Shown here in pieces: positions 56,865 to 64,000 of a stretch of 64,000 nt of DNA. Every line of letters begins with the position of its first letter. The first letter of the stretch is position 1. Origin of the DNA: Hirsutella rhossiliensis (taxonomy: Eukaryota > Ascomycota > Sordariomycetes > Hypocreales > Ophiocordycipitaceae); contig NW_025408675.1 in the NCBI RefSeq assembly GCF_020360975.1, positions 1,054,001-1,118,000 on the forward strand, read 5' to 3'. The notes under the pieces are model-generated. The model saw only the letters and a program-made list of their open reading frames with translations. It did not search any database and was not told where the DNA came from. Both the position numbers and the translations under genes were made by a program.

Positions 56865-58694
56865 TTAAACAGCTCGAACGTCTTGCAGGTGCAGGTTCTT
56901 GGTCTGGCGGGGAAGCTTGCCGTCGCGCTCGTAAAGGTAGCCGCAGCTGGCGCACAAGGACTTTGGCTTACCGATTAGCGACTCTGCAAATTCAGACCCA
57001 GGCGGAGAAGAAGTATAGAAAAGGCGGCTCACCTTTTGGCCAGCAGGACCGTCGCGGACGGCCCAGACGCTGGTTCCCCACGTGCGGCAGTGGGAGCAGC
57101 GCCAGGTGGTCCTCTCCATGTCGGTCAGGGCGCCGCCGCCTCCGTAGCCGCCGTCGGGCGTGCCTCGGCCTCCCGGCGTCCCTCCGCGCGCAAGTGGGCT
57201 CAGGCTGCGGAACCGACGCTTCTTCTTAAAGCGCTCGCCCCTGCCCATCCTCTCCTCCTCCAGCTCGGCGGGGGCCCCAAACGGGGTGCCGCCCAGCATG
57301 CCGGCCGTGGAGCTGAAGCGCGCCGTCTCGCGCCGTAACCTCCGCACCTGCCGTTCGCGGTCGCCCTCTCGCTTCTCCATCTCTTCCTTGCTCAGGATCT
57401 CGACCTTTGGCTCCCATTCGTCTGCCAGGTGTTCGGGGTCATACCGCCAGCCAGCCTCGGTGCCGTTGGCAGCGTCGTTGGGCAAGTCCTGCTGCACTCC
57501 GCCCCAGCCCGAGACAAGCCCGCCTGCTTCGCACGCCTCCTTCTTGAGGCGCAGGACCGCTTCGTAGATGGCGTGGGTCATGGCGGGCACCCACTCGCCC
57601 GCCAACCCGAGGTCGGCACACGTTGTCTTTGCAAAGGCTTCGGCTGTTCCGGGGGGGTGGAGGAGAGACCACTCGAACTTGTCCGTGTAGAGCATGGACG
57701 ACAGGTTCAGGTTGAGGTGGATGACGCAGCGATAAGTATCGTCGGGGTTATAGTCGTCCGAGTCGGGCAGGATCGGCGTCGCTTCGGCCGTCACGTTGGG
57801 CGCGGGAGCCTGAGACGGCGTCGCCGGTCCTCCGGTCTGGGCGGGCGTATCTGGCCGCGACAATCCCCTGGCAAACGACGCGGGAGAGCCGGCTCTAGAC
57901 TTGAGCGGCAAGCTCGGCCGGGGCGTGCCGACGACGGTTCCGTTAGCGGCGGCGGCCGGCAGTTGCGTCGGCGCCGGAGCAGTCTGTTCTGTGTGGAAGA
58001 GTGGGTGCAGGGCGACGCCGGCATACTCCTCGAGCTGTGTGCGGATCTGCTTGCTGATTTCGGCCACGACGTTGGCCCGGTTGGGGAGGTCGAGGTCCTG
58101 GGCCAAGGTCTGGGCAAACTGATCCGTGGTTATGAGCGTTTCGTGCAGGTTCCAGCAGAAAATGTCTCTCAGCTTGTAGGGAATCGTGGCCTCGCCCTGG
58201 CGGTATTGCGGCATGGAGATGTCGACGGCGTTGGGATTGGGGGGCGGAAAGGGCGCTTGGGGGATAAAGGACGGTATGTCGAGGTCGATGCGGATCGGGA
58301 TGAGCGTCAGGGGCAAGTTGGCCTGGGCCGAGTTTTGCTGGTCGCTCCTCACGGACCGGTTCTTGCCCATCCAGTCCCGCCAGATGCCCTGGACGTCGAC
58401 GGGCTCCCTTGTTTCCTTGCCGGCCTTGTCGGCCATGTCGAGCCTCGAGGCCGAGTCCTCCTTGCGCAAGCTGCGCAGGCCCGTGGGCCGCCGGCGGGGA
58501 TCATCGCTGTCATCGTCGAGGTCGTCGAAGCCGTCCTCGGCGTAGTTGATGATGGTGGTGCCTCGCTTGGTCGTCCTCGACAGCGGTCCGACGGGCGCGG
58601 TTTGCAGGACGGGCGTGAGGAGAGAGTTGTTGTAGGCGCGCAGCCGCGGCGCGTACGTCGACTGAAAGGCCTGTGGTTTCGATCGTTCCATCAT
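56865..58694 (-). CDS. SNF5: SNF5/SFH1-family chromatin-remodelling subunit with GATA-type zinc finger
   Basis: Minus strand, exons 58694-57033 and 56960-56865, 585 aa. The N-terminus is acidic and disordered (GFDDLDDDSDD). The SNF5 domain has its two repeats: ATIPYKLRDIFCWNLHETLI with TDQFAQTLAQDL, and after a Pro/Ala-rich insert YRCVIHLNLNLSSMLYTDKF with EWSLLHPPGTAEAFAKTTC. A basic region (ERFKKKRRFRSLSPL) is followed by a C-terminal CX2C-X20-CX2C finger, WRCSHCRTWGTSVWAVRDG.. SLCASCGYLYERDGKLP. This domain order is known for filamentous-fungal SNF5/SFH1 proteins. Such subunits are core parts of SWI/SNF or RSC nucleosome remodellers in the nucleus. Whether this is the SNF5 or the SFH1 paralogue I cannot decide. 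Confidence 0.85.
   Translation of the reverse strand: MMERSKPQAFQSTYAPRLRAYNNSLLTPVLQTAPVGPLSRTTKRGTTIINYAEDGFDDLDDDSDDPRRRPTGLRSLRKEDSASRLDMADKAGKETREPVDVQGIWRDWMGKNRSVRSDQQNSAQANLPLTLIPIRIDLDIPSFIPQAPFPPPNPNAVDISMPQYRQGEATIPYKLRDIFCWNLHETLITTDQFAQTLAQDLDLPNRANVVAEISKQIRTQLEEYAGVALHPLFHTEQTAPAPTQLPAAAANGTVVGTPRPSLPLKSRAGSPASFARGLSRPDTPAQTGGPATPSQAPAPNVTAEATPILPDSDDYNPDDTYRCVIHLNLNLSSMLYTDKFEWSLLHPPGTAEAFAKTTCADLGLAGEWVPAMTHAIYEAVLRLKKEACEAGGLVSGWGGVQQDLPNDAANGTEAGWRYDPEHLADEWEPKVEILSKEEMEKREGDRERQVRRLRRETARFSSTAGMLGGTPFGAPAELEEERMGRGERFKKKRRFRSLSPLARGGTPGGRGTPDGGYGGGGALTDMERTTWRCSHCRTWGTSVWAVRDGPAGQKVSRLFYTSSPPGSEFAESLIGKPKSLCASCGYLYERDGKLPRQTKNLHLQDVRAV
56961..57032 (-). other. Intron inside the GATA-type finger
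   Basis: 72 nt, donor GTGAGC, branch-like GCTAAT, acceptor CCAAAG. It is a multiple of three and lacks stops, so retention would add 24 residues between the two CX2C pairs. Splicing gives the normal finger spacing (GPAGQK-SLCASCG). Confidence 0.75.
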
Positions 58695-59180
58695 GTCGTG
58701 TGCGAGCCCGTGGCTGTCACCTCATGCTGGCGCAAGGAGCTGCCACCGAGGCCAGATGATGGCGCACCGCCCTTTGTTCGCGCCCTCGCTTCGGCGATGC
58801 GCGAGGCTGCAACAGCGCGTTGTGCCCGCGGCGGTTCGCGCTCGACGCCGGGGAGTCCAAGGGGAAAGTCGCGAGTAGCTGCGAGCCGGGGCGATGCTGC
58901 ATGGATTGGCTGGCTGACTATGACTTGCCGGGCGAAAAAAACGACGGTGCTGGCGTCGCGACTGGGGCAATCATAGCAAAGCGTTGCTGGCGGGAAAAAT
59001 GGGACTTGCTGTCCGCCTCGCCCCTTACGTAATCAGGCAACGACGGCAGGCTTCCTTTTCTTCCTTTTTTCCTTCTTTCCTTCTTTTTCCACAACTTACC
59101 CTACACCCCGCCTGCCTTCGTCGTAGTCACTCTGCGACTTTCTCTTCATCCACATCTTCGACAAAGGAAGCAGCTTCGTC
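58695..59180. other. Bidirectional promoter region (SNF5-like / ZIM17)
   Basis: 486 bp between two divergent housekeeping genes. A T/C-rich tract (ttccttttcttcc and tccttctttcc) at 59,050-59,090 lies before the ZIM17 start and resembles fungal constitutive promoters. GC-rich near the SNF5 side. Confidence 0.65.
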
Positions 59181-59807
59181 ATGGCGTCCAACGCAGCAGC
59201 AGTGATCCCTTCGCTCCTGTCTCGCCTGTCGCAGCCCGCCCGCCCGTGGGCTCTCCGAGCATCGCAGTTCACACCCAAAGGTGCCGCCTCATCGTGGACA
59301 ACAAGAGGCTTTGCACCCTCCCATGTCCGCTTCGCCCACGCCATCCCGCGTCCCGCGCAACCCAAGGGCCCCTCCGTCCAGCTCAAGCCCCAGCACGAGG
59401 CCGAGGCCATCGTCTCGGGCCAGGCTCCCGACAGCGAAAGCGGGCGGCCCGCCATCCCGCGACACGCCCACCGCCAGGCCGCCTACTACCAGCTCTCCTT
59501 CACCTGCGTCCCCTGCGGCCACCGCTCCCACCACAACATCTCCAAGCAGGGCTATCACACCGGCTCCATCCTCATCACCTGCCCTGGCTGCCGGGACCGC
59601 CACGTCATCAGCGACCATCTCGAAATCTTTGGCGACCGCAAGATCACCGTGGAGGATCTCATGCGGGAACGGGGCCGCCTCGTCAAGCGCGGCAGCCTGG
59701 GCGAGGACGGCGACGTCGAGTTCTGGCCCGATGAGCCGCCTGAGCAGTCCACGAAAGAGACGTCCGAGAGACTGACCGGCGATTCGAGGGAGGCGCGAGA
59801 CTCGTGA
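59181..59807 (+). CDS. ZIM17: Mitochondrial Hsp70 escort protein Zim17/Hep1 (DNL-type zinc finger)
   Basis: Single exon, 208 aa. The N-terminal ~55 residues are rich in Arg, Ser and Ala without acidic residues, as in a matrix-targeting presequence. The zinc domain has C109-x2-C112 and C134-x2-C137, with YQLSFTCVPCGHRSHHNIS and GSILITCPGCRDRHVISD. The signature DNL motif appears as DHL (145-147), then EIFGD. This family keeps mitochondrial Hsp70 soluble and so supports protein import and Fe-S cluster assembly in the matrix. The C-terminus is longer and more acidic than in yeast. Divergent from the SNF5-like gene. Confidence 0.93.
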   Translation: MASNAAAVIPSLLSRLSQPARPWALRASQFTPKGAASSWTTRGFAPSHVRFAHAIPRPAQPKGPSVQLKPQHEAEAIVSGQAPDSESGRPAIPRHAHRQAAYYQLSFTCVPCGHRSHHNISKQGYHTGSILITCPGCRDRHVISDHLEIFGDRKITVEDLMRERGRLVKRGSLGEDGDVEFWPDEPPEQSTKETSERLTGDSREARDS

Positions 59808-60130
59808 CGGGCCCCCCCCTTGCATGTACAACTACGACGAGTTTCCCTCGCATGCCAAGTCATTGGAGAGTGGCAATGCGGTCCCGGCGTCAGCATCATT
59901 TTATTTCAAATACCCCTCTCTGCCTCGGAGTAATTACCGCGTCGTGCGTTGGTAGTTTGGGTCAAAAGACGAGCAAACAAGACTCGTCCGAGACGGATCG
60001 ACGTCAATGTATGAATACTATGCACAATGCAATTGGACTCGGCCTACAGTCCCTTCGAAATGCACTCATTGAACCCTTTTCCGTCTTCCAAAACGCCTTG
60101 CCCATGCTCACGCCAACCAATGCCGGCCAA
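59808..60130. other. Intergenic between convergent ZIM17 and UTP20
   Basis: 323 bp shared by two 3' ends. Nothing else recognised. Confidence 0.6.
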
Positions 60131-63100
60131 TCACCACGAATTGTAAGACTGCCGCATCGACTTGTGCTCCCTTGACCGCACCTTGCGCCGCTCCTTGTTC
60201 TTCTCAAACCTCTTTCGCTTGTCTTGCCCGTACTTTTCTGGATGAGCAACCGCCTCAATCTTCCTCTTGCTCGTCCTCTGCATCCTCCTGGCCCTCACTT
60301 CCTCGCGAATCTCCAGCAGCGTCTTGCTGTACGCCGTCGTGCCAAACTTCTTCTGCAGCGAGTCCATGAGAATCTGGGCTCTCGTCTTGACGTCCTCGAG
60401 CTTCGTCTTGAACCCCTCGTCGTTGCTGAAGGGCGCCGAGATCGACGGGTCAGTCAGATGCTGCAGCGGCGTAAGAATAGTCTTCAGAGACGGTTCAATC
60501 TGCAAAATTGATGCCCTGCGGCAGACTGTTTCCAGAATCTCCATGGCCGCCACCTTGGAGTTGATGGCCGCCGACCTCGGGGGGATTTCCTTTCGGATAA
60601 TCCCAGATAGTCGCCAAAAGAGATATTCCAGATTCTTTCGATCGTAGTCATCCACCTCGGCCTCTTCCTTGTCTTCCGAGCCCTCCTCGGGCTCCAATTC
60701 GTCCACCGTGACCTCTGTGGCCGGAAGACAAGACCCTAGGAAAACCAACATCTGTACGAGTTCGGTAGCCAGGGTTTCATCAACCTCATGCCCGTTCAGC
60801 GTCCCAAGAGCCAGGCGCGTGAGCTTGAATGTGTCATCAACCGTCAACACGAGGCCGTGAGAGCCCTCAATGGTTTCGCCCCTCGAAGAGCTGCGCCTCT
60901 GCTTCGCGAAATCGACGAGGTAAGTGTTGATCAATCTCGAAGCTGTCAGTTTGACAAGGGGCGCGGGATGCCGGAGACAGCCAGCAACGTCTGCCCATAG
61001 TTCCTCTCTATTGGCAGACAGTGTCTGATCGCCCGATACCATTGTCAAGTGTCGGACGATTCCAAGTGTGGTTTCCACGAGCTGCTCGTCCGCGTCCACA
61101 ATAACCTTGGATCCCAGGATGCCCATGCATTTCGCCAGTACGAGCCTGAAGTCCTTCGTATTCTTGATCGAGCCCTCATTAGACTCGAAATAGAAACCAA
61201 ACACTTGTAGTGCCAGCCTCTGAACCATCGGGTTGTTATCCTTTTCCAGCCATGATCGTAGAAGCGTCAGAAATTTTTGAGTCCGCTCCTTGTCCGACTT
61301 GTGGAAAATCTTCTTGAGCAGCTCTGCGGCGGCGAGGCGGCACTTGTCGCTGTCGTCGTTTGCGAGGACCAAAAACAGCGGCAAGAAGCACGTCCCTGCG
61401 ATTTCTTGAACAAAGTCATCCGCCGACTTCATGAGCAGCAAGTGTATAATCTCCATGACGGACAGGCGGCCACCCTCGCGGTCGTACTTGAGGTTGGCCA
61501 CTACAAAGTCGAGTTGCTTGCCCCATCTCGCCTTCTTCTGAGGGTACTCCCGGATGAACTGGAAAAAGGCGCCACGGGCCAGGTCTCGCGTGTCCTTGTC
61601 GTCGTTGCTGATCATCACCGTGCCAACATGGTCAACTGTGTCGTAGACTACGGCAGTCTCGATGCGACGATCCAAGACGGACCGCAGAAAGTTGAACGTG
61701 ACATGCCGATAGAGCGGCTCCGTGAAATCCTCCTTCAACTTGCCGAGAAGCATGTCAATGGCTGCGTCCTTGATTGGAATGTCTTGTCTTTCCCGAAGAA
61801 CCACTGCAAGCATCTTCAGCGCAGCTTGAGACAGGTCTGTGGTGGATGAAGTCGCCATTGAGATGCTCTTTGTTGCCTCCTTGACGGCAACCTTGTAAAT
61901 GTTCTTGCCGTCGTCGGTGGTGAAGGGGACTTTGACGATGGTGGCAAGGAGTCGGAAGGCTGAAATCTTGACTTCTTCCTCGGTACCAACGATGGCGTCA
62001 CCCAGAATTGGGAGAAAGCCGGCGACACTGGATGGAGTTCGCAAGCTATCATGCTTCTTGAACATGGACCGCAAGATGTCAAGCGCGAAGCGCACAAGTT
62101 TGTATGTGTGCTTCGTGGTTTTGCCGCGCTCTCCGCTCTTCTTTGCGCCCTTCTGCACGAGATACTTCCTCAGTCTGGGGTCCAGCTTCTGCTCAGCTTC
62201 GGGCCGCTGGCTGCGATAGGTCTCCTGGATGACTTCGTAGCAGAAAACCAATGTATCGCGAGACTCGGCTGCAGGATTCTGCAAAAGGCCAGAGCCTATC
62301 CGGCCCATCAGCGAGTCGATCTTGCGCACCATCTTCAAGTCCACCTTTTGCATGAGAAGTGACTGAAGGGGTCTGACAAGCGCGACAAGGCGGCTGATGG
62401 AGGCATTCTTTGCCACCAGCTCCATTGAATCTTGGCTTTTGGAGCTCTTGATTTCTTTCATCTGGCTGATGTAGCCATCGGCATCCTTTTCCTGCCCAAT
62501 TACGCCGAAAATGTCATCCATGACAACAGTGACAATGCCAGGCAAGCAGTGGTCCAGATCTCCGGGCGCAAGCGTTGGCACCACAGCCACGAGGATGGAA
62601 TGCATCGTGTATGAGAGGACGTGCAACTGATAGCCTCGAGTGAGCGCGCCTCGCAGTTCCTTGAGGATAAATCCGAAGAATGACGGTCCCAAAACCACAG
62701 CAATCTTTACCAACGTGTCTCGAGCCATCTCTCTAGACTCCCACGCCTTGCTGCGCAAGATGTGGCAGATATCTGTCAACACGCCGGCAAGCTTTTGGTC
62801 CATTTGTTCTGAAGGCAGCAGCTTTAATAGCTTGACAATGACCACGCCCACCGGTACTCGATAACTGACCTCTGATTCGTCCTTTTCGTGGAGATGCTTG
62901 ACAAGAGGAGGCAGGAAGTAATCGAGGACATCAATTGCAAGCTGTGGTGTCTTGGGCGCCGTTTGGCGTAGTCTCCGCAGGACCGGCGAGAAGACTTCGT
63001 CCGGCTGGTCCTCGTCCGGCTGGTCCACGTCCGGCTGATCCACGTCTGGCTGGTCCATGTCCATATTTTCCGGTTGTTGGCGGTCCAGAGAGTCAACCAG

Positions 63101-64000
63101 AGCATCCGAGAACCTGCCCAGGAGTCGTATGGTATGCTTCTGCATTTCCGGACGTGACACTATGTAACTACTGTATCGATGAAAAGTAGATCGCCAGTGG
63201 CTCCACTGGAGTGACATGGCGAGATTGGCAATGGTGCTTGTTGCTTGAGCGCCAAGGCCGTGGTCGTCACTGCCGTCGACTCGCCCGAAGATGAAGTGTT
63301 CCAGGAGGGGGATGAAGAACTGGGTGAGATTCTGGCTGCTCATCTCCTTGGCAGAGTTTGCCGCTTCCAAGGTGCGAAGAGCCTCGAGCTGCCGAGATGT
63401 AGCAGGGCTCAAGATGTCGAAAAAGAAGGTCGGCTCCAAGGTGTCCTCCTGGCGTTCGCTCATGAGACCGCTCAGGTCGGCGACGGGGGCCCAGTCGGGC
63501 ATCACGGTTAGGAGGAATCCAAAGACACGCAAATATTCTCGCCGAACAGTTCCGGATGACTCGCGCGCACCAGAATAGATCGAGGGCATCAGGATATCCT
63601 TCATGTATGCTTCGAACGCCTGCTTCGAGCTCTCTGACTGACAATCAGCAGTCGTTTTGATGAAGCGGCGTATGCCATCAGCCGAGTTTGATGAAAGAAT
63701 TCCAAACTCCTCATCCATGCGAATGAAAAAGATCAAGTTGTGCAAGAGCGGTAACCACTGCTTTGGCGTCCAGGGGAGATCTCGGTCAGTTGAAATGGCA
63801 TTGAACGATGCCAGCCGCCTGTCGTAGTCTGGTTCGTCGACGCGGCCCTCTTTGAACGTGTTCAGCTCCAAGCAGAGGCTGGCGATCTCTGCTACATCAG
63901 CGTCTTGTTGAGAAATGGCTTTCATTGCTTGACACAAGGAGTGCCGGTTCTGCCTGTCTTTGAAGTAGCTGAAGAGGGACGACAGCGTGTCGTAAACCTC
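60131..64000 (-). CDS. UTP20: U3 snoRNP / 90S pre-ribosome protein Utp20, C-terminal part (partial)
   Basis: One open frame of 1290 codons from the right window edge to a TAG at 60,131; the N-terminal part lies outside. The whole is alpha-helical, HEAT/ARM-like. It includes the DRIM-type region (LLTVMPDWAPVADLSGLM, HFIFGRVDGSDD) and later repeats (FLPLFLVLANDDSDKCRLAA, EVKISAFRLLATIVKVPF). The tail is very basic, RARRMQRTSKRKIEAV.. KRKRFEKNKERRKVRSR, typical of Utp20. The protein is a large component of the small-subunit processome needed for 18S rRNA maturation in the nucleolus. An acidic DxDQP repeat is encoded at about 62,999-63,062. No intron in the visible part. Confidence 0.9.
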   Translation of the reverse strand, partial: EVYDTLSSLFSYFKDRQNRHSLCQAMKAISQQDADVAEIASLCLELNTFKEGRVDEPDYDRRLASFNAISTDRDLPWTPKQWLPLLHNLIFFIRMDEEFGILSSNSADGIRRFIKTTADCQSESSKQAFEAYMKDILMPSIYSGARESSGTVRREYLRVFGFLLTVMPDWAPVADLSGLMSERQEDTLEPTFFFDILSPATSRQLEALRTLEAANSAKEMSSQNLTQFFIPLLEHFIFGRVDGSDDHGLGAQATSTIANLAMSLQWSHWRSTFHRYSSYIVSRPEMQKHTIRLLGRFSDALVDSLDRQQPENMDMDQPDVDQPDVDQPDEDQPDEVFSPVLRRLRQTAPKTPQLAIDVLDYFLPPLVKHLHEKDESEVSYRVPVGVVIVKLLKLLPSEQMDQKLAGVLTDICHILRSKAWESREMARDTLVKIAVVLGPSFFGFILKELRGALTRGYQLHVLSYTMHSILVAVVPTLAPGDLDHCLPGIVTVVMDDIFGVIGQEKDADGYISQMKEIKSSKSQDSMELVAKNASISRLVALVRPLQSLLMQKVDLKMVRKIDSLMGRIGSGLLQNPAAESRDTLVFCYEVIQETYRSQRPEAEQKLDPRLRKYLVQKGAKKSGERGKTTKHTYKLVRFALDILRSMFKKHDSLRTPSSVAGFLPILGDAIVGTEEEVKISAFRLLATIVKVPFTTDDGKNIYKVAVKEATKSISMATSSTTDLSQAALKMLAVVLRERQDIPIKDAAIDMLLGKLKEDFTEPLYRHVTFNFLRSVLDRRIETAVVYDTVDHVGTVMISNDDKDTRDLARGAFFQFIREYPQKKARWGKQLDFVVANLKYDREGGRLSVMEIIHLLLMKSADDFVQEIAGTCFLPLFLVLANDDSDKCRLAAAELLKKIFHKSDKERTQKFLTLLRSWLEKDNNPMVQRLALQVFGFYFESNEGSIKNTKDFRLVLAKCMGILGSKVIVDADEQLVETTLGIVRHLTMVSGDQTLSANREELWADVAGCLRHPAPLVKLTASRLINTYLVDFAKQRRSSSRGETIEGSHGLVLTVDDTFKLTRLALGTLNGHEVDETLATELVQMLVFLGSCLPATEVTVDELEPEEGSEDKEEAEVDDYDRKNLEYLFWRLSGIIRKEIPPRSAAINSKVAAMEILETVCRRASILQIEPSLKTILTPLQHLTDPSISAPFSNDEGFKTKLEDVKTRAQILMDSLQKKFGTTAYSKTLLEIREEVRARRMQRTSKRKIEAVAHPEKYGQDKRKRFEKNKERRKVRSREHKSMRQSYNSW
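62999..63062 (-). repeat. 15-bp in-frame minisatellite in UTP20
   Basis: About four full units plus a partial of gtccggctggtccac, encoding repeated Asp-x-Asp-Gln-Pro on the minus strand, in an acidic loop between helical repeats. Confidence 0.85.

Noticed and set aside
57429..58976. 515-codon plus-strand ORF
   Set aside because: Antisense shadow of the SNF5-like gene. Its Gly/Arg/Val-rich composition is typical of shadow frames and it has no recognisable domain.
1..64000. tRNA genes and CRISPR arrays
   Set aside because: I found no convincing tRNA A/B boxes with a foldable cloverleaf. The repeats present are transposon or microsatellite repeats, not spaced CRISPR units, and the DNA is eukaryotic.

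Overview
This looks like a nuclear fragment from a filamentous ascomycete, probably a Sordariomycete near Hypocreales. The evidence is the short GT-AG introns of 51-109 nt, the Zn2Cys6 regulators, the GPI-anchored Cu-only superoxide dismutase, and a block of transposons ruined by repeat-induced point mutation (RIP). The taxon is an inference from gene style only.

Region 1 (1 to about 26,560) has no intact host gene. CpA and TpG are almost absent and TpA is everywhere, as saturated C-to-T RIP on both strands would leave. Homology can still be read through the stops: a Ty1/copia element on + (1-4.9 kb), a chromodomain Ty3/gypsy integrase on - (10.1-11.4 kb), a second copia pol on - (12.2-14.6 kb), and a LINE with endonuclease and reverse transcriptase on - (about 17.9-20.7 kb). 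Several unassigned repeats lie between and around them. CpG-rich patches survive inside this block. The block ends sharply: a ~100-bp repeat occurs once RIPped (26.45 kb) and once with most CA/TG intact (26.83 kb).

Region 2 (26.9-46.6 kb) is gene-bearing. It holds a GPI-anchored Cu-only SOD (+), a conserved nuclear-type protein of unknown function (+), a Zn2Cys6 regulator (-), a second Zn2Cys6 regulator with six exons (+), a broken fungal rhodopsin-like (PTH11-type) membrane protein (-), and a possible trace of an FAD oxidoreductase.

Region 3 (46,594-52,978) is one young Ty3/gypsy chromovirus. Its 190-bp LTRs are identical, it has a perfect 5-bp target duplication (GGACC), and it shows no RIP, yet its reading frame is broken many times. 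Its primer-binding site is a 12-nt perfect complement of its own LTR, which predicts Tf1/sushi-type self-priming. A 930-bp Helitron2-like element sits inside the 5' LTR and splits its TATA box.

Region 4 (53.5-64 kb) carries a six-exon cytochrome P450 (+), a SNF5-family chromatin-remodelling subunit with a C-terminal GATA-type zinc finger (-), the mitochondrial Hsp70 escort protein Zim17/Hep1 (+), and the C-terminal part of the U3 snoRNP/90S protein Utp20 (-), which runs off the right edge. The last three are housekeeping genes. The P450, the two regulators and the decayed genes resemble an accessory neighbourhood, but nothing here proves a metabolic cluster.
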